Below, one piece after another: positions 8,080-13,782 of a stretch of DNA of 15,245 nt. Origin of the DNA: an uncultured Peptococcaceae bacterium. Lineage in GTDB: Bacteria; Bacillota; Peptococcia; Peptococcales; Peptococcaceae. Where the stretch lies: the NCBI GenBank assembly GCA_937976375.1, contig CALJRU010000045.1:1-15245 (forward strand). The letters are read 5' to 3'. Made by a program: the position numbers and the translations under genes. The notes under the pieces are model-generated. The model was not told where the DNA came from. It saw nothing but the letters and a program-made list of their open reading frames with translations, and did not search any database. Each line of letters begins with the position of its first letter. The first letter of the stretch is position 1.

Positions 8080-8853
8080 ATGTCTGCAGCCAAACGATAT
8101 TCTGAACACACCCCAGGCATTTTCAGCGCAACAGACAATCGTCGCGCGTTCCGTGAAGGGATGCATGATGGCATTCCAATCTGCATGGCCTATTTTGCCG
8201 TGGCATTCTCTCTTGGTATTCAAGCCGACAGCATCGGATTATCCGCGTTTCAAGGCTGGCTGCTAAGCGCCCTGGTCAATGCATCAGCGGGAGAATATGC
8301 CGCATTTACAGTAATGGCCGCGATGGGCACGTATTTCGAATTGTTCATTATTACGCTCGTTGCAAACGCACGTTACATGCTTATGAGTGCCGCACTCAGC
8401 CAACGTTTTTCACCGGATACTCCGTTTCACCATCGTTTGTTGGTTGGTTTCGGGATCACCGATGAAATCTTCGGGATTTCCATCAATCGCCCCGGCTACA
8501 TCAATCCTTACTACAACTATGGCGCCTTTGCGGTCGCTTCACCAGGCTGGTCCATCGGTACAGCCTGCGGCATTGTAGCCGGCAATGTGTTGCCACTCAT
8601 CGTCACCAATGCTCTCAGCGTTGCCCTCTTTGGCATGTTTCTCGGCATCATCATTCCGCCAGCTAAAGAAGACCGGGTGGTCGGTGCCGTCGTTATTGCC
8701 AGCTTCATTGCCAGCTACGCGTTCAGCGTGCTTCCTGTGCTGTCTTCGCTCTCCAGCGGTACCACCATCATCATTTTAACGGTCGTCATCTCAGCCGTCG
8801 CCGCGCTGCTGCGTCCAATCAAAGACGACTCATCACACAAGGAGGCGGAATAA
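8080..8853 (+). CDS. azlC: AzlC-family branched-chain amino acid (or azaleucine) exporter, large subunit
   Basis: This encodes a 257-residue inner-membrane protein of the AzlC/YgaZ family, which with AzlD forms an efflux permease for branched-chain amino acids and analogues. Family-like features are the N-terminal FREGMHDGIPICMAYFAVAFSLG (residues ~24-46), the polar membrane segment around NASAGEYAA, and VANARYMLMSAALS (94-107) followed by TDEIFGI (127-133). Hydrophobic segments occur at roughly 31-48, 58-82, 86-107, 162-193, 200-222 and 228-245. AAGGAG (8070-8075) precedes the ATG by 4 nt. The gene is followed after one base by azlD. The true substrate in this organism is inferred from family knowledge only. 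Confidence 0.92.
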   Translation: MSAAKRYSEHTPGIFSATDNRRAFREGMHDGIPICMAYFAVAFSLGIQADSIGLSAFQGWLLSALVNASAGEYAAFTVMAAMGTYFELFIITLVANARYMLMSAALSQRFSPDTPFHHRLLVGFGITDEIFGISINRPGYINPYYNYGAFAVASPGWSIGTACGIVAGNVLPLIVTNALSVALFGMFLGIIIPPAKEDRVVGAVVIASFIASYAFSVLPVLSSLSSGTTIIILTVVISAVAALLRPIKDDSSHKEAE

Positions 8854-8854
8854 T

Positions 8855-9160
8855 ATGGCACACAACACCTATTTATACATCGCCGTCATCGCCATCACCT
8901 GCTATTTGATTCGCGTGTTGCCGCTGACGCTGATTCGCAAACCAATTACCAATGTATTCGTTCAATCGTTTCTCTACTACGTTCCTTATGTGACGCTTGC
9001 CGTCATGACTTTTCCAGCAATTCTCACCGCAACGGCCTCGCCGATCGCCGGCGCTGCCGCTCTTGCGGTTGGCATCATCGCCGCCTGGAAAGGACGCAGC
9101 CTCTTCCAGGTTGCCATTGCCTGCTGCGGCATTGTCTTCCTATTAGAATTGGTCCTTTAA
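8855..9160 (+). CDS. azlD: AzlD-family small subunit of the branched-chain amino acid exporter
   Basis: This encodes a 101-residue protein with four hydrophobic segments (about 7-25, 39-57, 64-78, 83-101). The AzlD-like loop YYVPYVTLAVMTFPAIL is at 41-57. Length and position directly after azlC are typical of the pair. AAGGAGG (8839-8845), inside the azlC end, gives a 9-nt spacing to the ATG, and only one base separates the two genes, so translation is probably coupled. A strong terminator follows 11 nt after the stop. Confidence 0.92.
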   Translation: MAHNTYLYIAVIAITCYLIRVLPLTLIRKPITNVFVQSFLYYVPYVTLAVMTFPAILTATASPIAGAAALAVGIIAAWKGRSLFQVAIACCGIVFLLELVL

Positions 9161-9171
9161 AAACCAATAGC

Positions 9172-9206
9172 AACGCCCGTGTCTGAATTCAGACACGGGC
9201 GTTTTT
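9172..9206 (+). terminator. Rho-independent terminator of azlCD
   Basis: 9172-9203 is a perfect 32-bp palindrome, realised as a 14-bp stem with an AATT loop, followed by T5 (9202-9206). It begins shortly after the azlD stop. Confidence 0.92.
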
Positions 9207-9259
9207 GCCGAAAGAGGAAGGCATAAGAACCACACACCGGCACACACCTATCCCCAACA

Positions 9260-9295
9260 AAAAACAACCGGTTCGTATTCGAACCGGTTGTTTTT
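9260..9295. terminator. Bidirectional terminator between azlCD and the first DASS gene
   Basis: A 16-bp perfect stem (9260-9275 with 9280-9295) closes on TATT and is flanked by A5 and T5. It can serve the minus-strand DASS gene ending at 9314 and back up the azlCD terminator. The rest of the 9161-9313 spacer shows nothing else. Confidence 0.9.
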
Positions 9296-9313
9296 GTCTA
9301 GCCATGTAATTTT

Positions 9314-10792
9314 TTAGAGCATCAGCATCTTAGCAAGTGGATACCCAATGAAGATGTAGAGAATCAATGTTGCAATACAAATTGGGAAACCGACCGTCAT
9401 AATGTCTTTGGTGGTGTAGATGTTTTTCATCCCGTGCATCAAACCAGCGTGTGGAGAAGCTGCAGGAGTCAACATTGCTACAAAGACCATGAGGATAACC
9501 CCGGTTGCAACAGGCATTGGGTTGATGCCAATCTGGTTGGAGAAGTTCAGTACAACCGGCATCAGAATAACTGCCATTGCTGCGTTATTTGCAAAGTTGG
9601 TGATAATCAGTGCGGTAGTGAACATGATGGCAACAAAGACCATTTCACTACGACCACCGAGAATTGGCTGCAGAGCCTGAATCAAGAAATCTGGCACACC
9701 AGTTGCTTCGTTAGAAAGGGTATTTGCACCATAAACTGCAGCGGCGATCATGAAGAAGATCCCCCAGTTAAACTGTTTGTAAGCTACTTCTTTAAAGTCC
9801 AAGAGAGGTTTGCCTTCGATACGAACAATCAGGAAGAGCATAACCCATAACAAGGTAACACCCATAGGCCCAATAAAGTTCAATGCATTGGAGATTGGGT
9901 TACCAGGGAAGAAGCTTGGCAAAAGAATCATCAGTAAGTAAAGAGGGATCATGAAGAGATATGCTTTCTGCTGCAGGTTCATTGGAGGCAGTGGCATTTG
10001 TTCTTCAATCATCGCAGGATCTACCGCTTTGAGCTTGCTCATATCAATACGAAGAACAAATTTCAAAACGATGATGTAAAGAGCAGCTACCAATGTAGTC
10101 ATTACAACGTCAACAAGCATGTACTGAGCCATTGGAATGGTCATCGGATTGCCCATGGCAGCGGTCATGCTCTGGAACGCTGCGTATGGAATAAGCTGAG
10201 CGCCCATGAATGGGAACAATGGCTGAGCCAAAGTAGATACAGCAAACATACCAACGAAGAAATATTTCCAGAATGGTTCATCTCTGGTAATATTCAAAGA
10301 TTTCATCAAACTCATTGAAATAGGCCAGAGAATGATCAGAGAAGTAATAGGGCTGCAAATTGCGGCCAATACAAAGCAGCAAGCATAGAATACTGCAATG
10401 AATACTACTGGGCGACCTTTAAACAACTTTCTCGTCAAGAACCACTTTGCAATATATTTGGTATCGCCAACTTCGTCCATGGCACCAAAGAGAACCATTG
10501 CAAAGAGAGTCAAAAGTACGGTGTAAACCCCAACGGCCTGCATCCAGACACCGTTGAAACCACCTTCACCGCCATAACCAGAAATTGCTAATAAGAACAA
10601 CCCGACCATACTTGGCCAAAGAGTGTCAACCGCACTCCAGAGATAAACCATACCCAGGAATGCACCTACGCAACGCATCCCCAATGAGGTAATTGGCTCA
10701 ATTGGAGGCATAAACCAGAATAATGCAATGATACCGAAGCCAATTACGAGATGAAGTGGATACAAACTACGTTTTTTCTTTGCTTCACTCAT
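9314..10792 (-). CDS. DASS/SLC13-type anion symporter, paralogue 1
   Basis: This encodes a 492-residue polytopic membrane protein of the divalent anion:sodium symporter (DASS, SLC13/CitT-like) superfamily. Family features are many hydrophobic segments, the GANTLS segment near 347-352, the FANNAAMAVILMP hairpin-like segment and the proline-rich TM end MLTPAASPHAG. Known members carry dicarboxylates, citrate or sulfate; the substrate here is unknown. An ATG at 10801 is possible, but I choose 10792: it gives MSEAKKK as in paralogue 2, and the AAAGG element sits 9 nt upstream, whereas 10801 abuts it. The gene is collinear with paralogue 2 without gaps. The sodium-site SNT motifs look degenerate (SPI at the first site, NNA at the second). 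It has its own promoter with the WAGTCYRGRCTA site. Confidence 0.9.
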   Translation of the reverse strand: MSEAKKKRSLYPLHLVIGFGIIALFWFMPPIEPITSLGMRCVGAFLGMVYLWSAVDTLWPSMVGLFLLAISGYGGEGGFNGVWMQAVGVYTVLLTLFAMVLFGAMDEVGDTKYIAKWFLTRKLFKGRPVVFIAVFYACCFVLAAICSPITSLIILWPISMSLMKSLNITRDEPFWKYFFVGMFAVSTLAQPLFPFMGAQLIPYAAFQSMTAAMGNPMTIPMAQYMLVDVVMTTLVAALYIIVLKFVLRIDMSKLKAVDPAMIEEQMPLPPMNLQQKAYLFMIPLYLLMILLPSFFPGNPISNALNFIGPMGVTLLWVMLFLIVRIEGKPLLDFKEVAYKQFNWGIFFMIAAAVYGANTLSNEATGVPDFLIQALQPILGGRSEMVFVAIMFTTALIITNFANNAAMAVILMPVVLNFSNQIGINPMPVATGVILMVFVAMLTPAASPHAGLMHGMKNIYTTKDIMTVGFPICIATLILYIFIGYPLAKMLML

Positions 10793-10823
10793 TTTTCTCA
10801 TCCTTTCCTTTTCTTGAGTGACT

Positions 10824-10872
10824 GACCGAAATCTCCGGATTATTAATAAAATTTATTATTTCAATTCCGGTC
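10824..10872 (-). promoter_or_regulatory. Structured leader of DASS paralogue 1 (low confidence)
   Basis: In the minus-strand transcript the segment 10872-10866 (GACCGGA) can pair with TCCGG (10839-10835) or with CGGTC (10828-10824), but not both. Between the arms lies an AT-rich dyad, TAATAAA-A-TTTATTA (10844-10858). No ligand-binding family is recognised. Confidence 0.3.
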
Positions 10873-10886
10873 TTTCTTATGGGCTT

Positions 10887-10928
10887 ATTCTACCATTCAC
10901 TTATAAAAACTATAAGTAGCCTAGACTT
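10887..10928 (-). promoter_or_regulatory. Promoter of DASS paralogue 1: palindromic operator plus -10
   Basis: On the minus strand AAGTCTAGGCTA (10928-10917) is followed by 24 nt and TAGAAT (10892-10887), the same spacing as at assT and DASS 2. TATAGT (10914-10909) and TATAAG (10905-10900) inside the gap are alternative -10s. The implied leader is about 85-90 nt. Confidence 0.65.
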
Positions 10929-10986
10929 CACCTGTCTCCATATTCTTCATTTTTTTTTAACCAGCTCTCCATAGTTTTTAGCCGTC

Positions 10987-11021
10987 AAAAAAAACACCTG
11001 CCACCGCTGGGTGACAGGTGT
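10987..11021 (-). terminator. Rho-independent terminator of DASS paralogue 2
   Basis: A 12-bp stem with one C-A mismatch (10994-11005 with 11010-11021) has a GCTG loop. On the minus strand it is followed by a run of eight Ts (10994-10987, overlapping the stem end). It starts 15 nt after the stop, so the two DASS genes are probably separate transcripts. Confidence 0.88.
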
Positions 11022-11035
11022 GAGTAAATTTAAGA

Positions 11036-12514
11036 TTAGCCCATAAGCATTTTGCACAATGGATAACCAACACAGATATACAAAATCAATGCAACAATGC
11101 AGATTGGGAAGCCAACAGCCAAGATTTCTTTGGTGCTGTAAATCTTCTTCATCCCATGCATCATACCAGCGTGTGGAGATGCAGCAGGAGTCAGCATTGC
11201 GACGAATACCATCAGGATGATACCCGTAGCAACTGGCATTGGATTGATACCCATTTGGTTGGAGAAGTTCAATACAACCGGCATAAGGGTAACCGCCATA
11301 GCGGCATTGTTCGCAAAGTTGGTAACGATCAATGCAACGGTGAACATGATGGCAACGAAAGCCATTTCGCTGCGTCCGCCGAGGAGTGGGGTCAATGCCT
11401 GAATGAGGAAGTCAGGAATACCTGTAGACGCGTCAGACAACGTATTTGCACCATAAACAGCAGCAGCGATCATGAAGAAAATACCCCAGTTGAACTGACG
11501 ATAGGCCACTTCCTTGAAGTCCAGGAGCGGCTTCCCATCAATACGAATGATCAGGAAGAGAATAACCCAGATCAAAGCAATACCCATTGGCCCAATGAAA
11601 TTGAGTGCTTTGCAAATGGTAAAGTCCTTGAAGAAACTTGGCACCAGCATCATGATCAGGAAGCAAGGCACCATGATGAGATAAATCTTCTGAGGAAGAT
11701 TCATTGGAGGCAATGGCATTTCCTTTTCGATCATTGCAGGGTCAACAGCTTTCAGTTTGCTGAAATCAACACGGAACACGAACTTCATGGCCAGGATATA
11801 AATAGCCATAATCAGTGCGGTCATAACAATATCAACAACCATATACTGACCAATAGGAATGGTCATTGGCGTACCCATTGCTGCCGTCATGCTCTGGAAC
11901 GCTGCATATGGAATAAGCTGTGCCCCCATGAATGGGAACAGAGGCTGTGACAATGTTGCAACGGCGAACATCCCAACAAAGAAATAACGCCAGAACTTTT
12001 CATCACGTGTCACACCCAAGGTGTTCATCAGGCTGATACCAACAGGCCAGAGAATGATCAATGCGGTCATTGGCTGGCAGACTGCAGAAATTGCGAACAC
12101 GCAAATATAGAAGATGGCCATGAATACGAATGGACGACCTTTGAAAATTTTACGGGTCAGGAACCATTTTGCAATATACTTGGTGTCCCCCACTTCATCC
12201 ATTGCCCCAAACAGTACCATAGAGAACAGGGTCAAGAGTACGGTGTAAACCCCTACGGCCTGCATCCATACGCCATTAAAACCGCCTTCTCCGCCATAGC
12301 CGGAAATGGCCAAAAAGAAAAGCCCAACTAAGCTAGGCCATAATGTATCACAGGCGCTCCAAAGATAAACCATTGCAATGAAAGCCCCTGCGCAGCGCAT
12401 CCCCATTGGTGTGATCGGATCAATCGGCGGCATCAGCCAAAACAATGCCAAAAGACCAAACCCGATAACCAGGTGGAGCGGATACAAGCTGCGTTTTTTC
12501 TTTGCTTCACTCAA
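11036..12514 (-). CDS. DASS/SLC13-type anion symporter, paralogue 2 (TTG start)
   Basis: This encodes a 492-residue DASS/SLC13-like membrane transporter, collinear with paralogue 1 from the first residue to the last. The first 20 residues are identical and by eye the great majority of positions match. Conserved blocks are GYGGEGGFNGVWMQAVGVYT, FFVGMFAV, FPFMGAQLIPYAAF, GANTLS and FANNAAMAV. At the first sodium-site motif it reads QPM instead of SNT, and at the second NNA. The start is TTG at 12514: an in-frame TGA lies just upstream (12523-12521), AAAGGA (12529-12524) is nine nt away, and the resulting N terminus equals that of paralogue 1. The gene is divergent from the crp/fnr-like gene and carries the shared operator. 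Substrate unknown; it may differ from paralogue 1 in specificity or expression. Confidence 0.9.
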   Translation of the reverse strand: MSEAKKKRSLYPLHLVIGFGLLALFWLMPPIDPITPMGMRCAGAFIAMVYLWSACDTLWPSLVGLFFLAISGYGGEGGFNGVWMQAVGVYTVLLTLFSMVLFGAMDEVGDTKYIAKWFLTRKIFKGRPFVFMAIFYICVFAISAVCQPMTALIILWPVGISLMNTLGVTRDEKFWRYFFVGMFAVATLSQPLFPFMGAQLIPYAAFQSMTAAMGTPMTIPIGQYMVVDIVMTALIMAIYILAMKFVFRVDFSKLKAVDPAMIEKEMPLPPMNLPQKIYLIMVPCFLIMMLVPSFFKDFTICKALNFIGPMGIALIWVILFLIIRIDGKPLLDFKEVAYRQFNWGIFFMIAAAVYGANTLSDASTGIPDFLIQALTPLLGGRSEMAFVAIMFTVALIVTNFANNAAMAVTLMPVVLNFSNQMGINPMPVATGIILMVFVAMLTPAASPHAGMMHGMKKIYSTKEILAVGFPICIVALILYICVGYPLCKMLMG

Positions 12515-12523
12515 AACATTTCA

Positions 12524-12529
12524 TCCTTT
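12524..12529 (-). promoter_or_regulatory. RBS that supports the TTG start of DASS paralogue 2
   Basis: AAAGGA lies nine nt before TTG 12514. The block AAAAGGAAAGGATGA is identical in front of paralogue 1, which indicates homologous initiation regions. Confidence 0.7.
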
Positions 12530-12549
12530 CCTTTTTTCGCAAATTTTCC

Positions 12550-12596
12550 CGAAATTTTCTGACAAATCATCAATACCTTTTGTCAGACCTATTTCG
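12550..12596 (-). promoter_or_regulatory. Long leader hairpin upstream of DASS paralogue 2
   Basis: TCTGACAAA (12587-12579, minus strand) pairs with TTTGTCAGA (12566-12558) around a 12-nt loop. It extends outward through a 3/2 internal loop to CGAAAT/ATTTCG (12596-12591 with 12555-12550). With the proposed start near 12608, all of it lies in the 5' UTR, so it may be RNA structure. As DNA it would be a 30-bp dyad operator. Confidence 0.5.
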
Positions 12597-12603
12597 ATTC
12601 TGC

Positions 12604-12621
12604 TTATCATTATAATGATAA
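12604..12621. repeat. Perfect 18-bp palindrome over the -10 region
   Basis: TTATCATTATAATGATAA is its own reverse complement and contains TATAAT on both strands. It covers the proposed DASS 2 -10. It may be only overlapping -10 elements or a second operator (loosely Fur/PerR-like in composition, not a match to either consensus). Confidence 0.5.
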
Positions 12622-12656
12622 TCCTCCTTTCAGCATTTGAGATGTAGCCCAGACTT
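12615..12656 (-). promoter_or_regulatory. Promoter of DASS paralogue 2: palindromic operator plus -10
   Basis: On the minus strand AAGTCTGGGCTA (12656-12645) is followed by 24 nt and TATCAT (12620-12615). TATAAT (12614-12609) immediately downstream is a stronger match at a different spacing. The operator is also about 130 nt upstream of the divergent crp/fnr-like gene. Confidence 0.68.
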
Positions 12657-12700
12657 CATCTTTGGTCGTATTTTTGCTTTATTCACGCGTTTTTATCTGG

Positions 12701-12738
12701 TATCCTATCATTATAGTAAAAATTAGGGTTATCCTATC
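12701..12738 (+). promoter_or_regulatory. Probable crp/fnr-like gene promoter region with direct repeat
   Basis: TATCCTATC occurs at 12701-12709 and 12730-12738 (29-bp spacing), bracketing a -10-like TATAGT at 12712-12717. No good -35 is present. The arrangement suggests a regulated start for the downstream regulator, but support is weak. Confidence 0.35.
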
Positions 12739-12773
12739 CATTTTAAATCAATGATTGAAACCGGTTCAATATG

Positions 12774-12779
12774 AGGAGG
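12774..12779 (+). promoter_or_regulatory. RBS deciding the start of the Crp/Fnr-like gene
   Basis: A perfect AGGAGG lies five nt before ATG 12785. A TTG at 12755 in the same frame would place this RBS inside the gene, so the ATG is preferred. Confidence 0.85.
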
Positions 12780-12784
12780 TACCC

Positions 12785-13465
12785 ATGGATCAAGCTGCTA
12801 TTGCCGAATTAACATCCTATCCCCTTGCCCATTTTCACAAGGGCGATAACATTCTTCCATTCGATGACAATGAAAATGCGACACCGTACGTTTACTATAT
12901 GATTGAAGGCCACGCCATGCGTCAGGTGACAACCATCGCTGGCGAGGAGATTTTTTTTGAGGAGTATCATCCAGGGAAAACAGTCTATGCATTACTGGGA
13001 CCTTACCTGCTCTATGCCGCAACAATCATGCCCGCCAACGTCAATGCCATGGTTGCACTCACGGATGTCACAGCTCATCAGCTGACAGCCATTGAATTTG
13101 ACGCCTTTCTCGACCGCCATCCGGAAGTGATGAAGGAACTTCTCCGCCGCTTGACCAGCGAATACACCACCCTCATGAACAATTTTGTCGCCAAGCAAAA
13201 GGGGCAGGCTGCACCACGCGTTGCCGGCTTTATTCTTGAACGTGCCAATGAAATAGACGGTCGCCTCATTTTCTCACGCTGCTGCAGCGTTTCAGACATT
13301 GCACGATTTTTAGGCATGCATCGCATCACTGCCAATAAGATCATTCTGGCGCTGCGCCATGCTGGCGCCATCGCTTACAACGATGACAATGTCTTAGAAA
13401 TCCTCGACCCTGAATTGTTGGAAGAATTTGCTCAGGGCATCCGCAAAATTGACTACAAAAAATAA
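12785..13465 (+). CDS. Crp/Fnr-family transcriptional regulator, effector unknown
   Basis: This encodes a 226-residue protein with a cyclic-nucleotide-binding-like beta-roll (~15-110), a long dimerisation helix (~112-140) and a C-terminal winged HTH (~168-200: SVSDIARFLGMHRITANKII). The cAMP-pocket phosphate-binding signature of Crp (GELALL...R-T/S-A) is absent, its place being taken by GKTVYALLGPYLLYAA. No N-terminal FNR-type Fe-S cysteine cluster exists; the only cysteines are C166 and C167. The recognition helix reads HRITANK, keeping Arg at the Crp R180 position but with Ile where Crp has E181, so an unusual operator is expected. It is divergent from DASS 2. The shared palindrome at -42 of three nearby promoters makes it the best candidate activator of assT and both DASS genes. 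Confidence 0.88.
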   Translation: MDQAAIAELTSYPLAHFHKGDNILPFDDNENATPYVYYMIEGHAMRQVTTIAGEEIFFEEYHPGKTVYALLGPYLLYAATIMPANVNAMVALTDVTAHQLTAIEFDAFLDRHPEVMKELLRRLTSEYTTLMNNFVAKQKGQAAPRVAGFILERANEIDGRLIFSRCCSVSDIARFLGMHRITANKIILALRHAGAIAYNDDNVLEILDPELLEEFAQGIRKIDYKK

Positions 13466-13467
13466 AT

Positions 13468-13498
13468 AGCCAGGCGCTTTAGCTGAGCACCTGGCTTT
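13468..13498 (+). terminator. Terminator candidate after the Crp/Fnr-like gene
   Basis: An 11-bp stem with one C-A mismatch (13468-13478 with 13486-13496) has a 7-nt loop and a short T3 tail. The weak U-tract leaves readthrough possible. Confidence 0.6.
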
Positions 13499-13507
13499 AC
13501 ACACATT

Positions 13508-13553
13508 GAAACGCCACCAAAACAATCCGGAGGGAGTGATTTGGTGGCGTTTC
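13508..13553 (+). repeat. 14-bp perfect inverted repeat enclosing an RBS-like sequence
   Basis: GAAACGCCACCAAA (13508-13521) pairs perfectly with 13540-13553 around an 18-nt loop. The loop holds GGAGGG (13529-13534), and the 3' arm contains a GTG (13544) that opens a 58-codon frame. It is either a second terminator (only TTTC-TT follows) or a translation-occluding hairpin. Confidence 0.55.
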
Positions 13554-13720
13554 TTGATAAGCAGAAAATAAAACGAAGAAGGATTGATGAAGAAATTCTA
13601 TCTGGTTACTTCTTTGTGAATCCCTTGATTCACGTTTATTTTTTCGCCCTATTATTTTTCTTCATGTTTATTATAAATGATTCTTTTCATAAATGCAAGA
13701 CTTTTTGTGCATTTTATTGA
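13544..13720 (+). CDS. Possible 58-aa single-pass membrane peptide (low confidence)
   Basis: GTG 13544 (or TTG 13541) is followed by 57 more sense codons and a TGA at 13718-13720. GGAGGG lies nine nt upstream. The product would have a strongly basic start (DKQKIKRRR), a short acidic patch and one hydrophobic segment around residues 26-45 (VNPLIHVYFFALLFFFMF), then a polar tail with two Cys. This is a plausible layout for a small membrane protein. Against it: the region is very AT-rich, which favours Phe/Ile codons by chance, and a terminator-like hairpin (13616-13644) lies inside the frame. I recognise no family. Confidence 0.25.
   Translation: MAFLDKQKIKRRRIDEEILSGYFFVNPLIHVYFFALLFFFMFIINDSFHKCKTFCAFY
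13616..13644 (+). terminator. Small terminator- or attenuator-like hairpin
   Basis: GTGAATC (13616-13622) pairs with GATTCAC (13627-13633) around CCTT and is followed by GTTTATTTTTT (13634-13644). The stem is only 7 bp. Together with the two hairpins upstream it makes 13466-13720 a three-hairpin region before the amidohydrolase promoter. Confidence 0.45.
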
Positions 13721-13747
13721 CGCAGCAGGCATCATTCGCTTTACAAT
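13717..13747 (+). promoter_or_regulatory. Promoter of the amidohydrolase-glycosylase-cupin operon
   Basis: TTGACG (13717-13722), 19 nt, then TACAAT (13742-13747). The spacing is longer than ideal. The predicted start near 13754 leaves a leader of about 30 nt containing AAGGAGG (13765-13771). Nothing else is evident in 13645-13716 apart from AT-rich sequence. Confidence 0.5.
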
Positions 13748-13782
13748 AGAGCCAATCCCACAATAAGGAGGCATCATATTCT

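Noticed and set aside
11156..11950. 264-codon + strand frame antisense to DASS paralogue 2
   Set aside because: It is rich in His, Asn, Gln and Glu and soluble-looking only because it mirrors a hydrophobic membrane protein. A similar shadow occurs over paralogue 1.
12604..12621. Fur or PerR box
   Set aside because: The composition is similar, but the 7-1-7 arrangement is not met (even palindrome with TA/TA centre). Overlapping -10 elements explain it as well.
12755..12784. TTG start for the Crp/Fnr-like gene
   Set aside because: A perfect AGGAGG lies inside this extension and points to ATG 12785.
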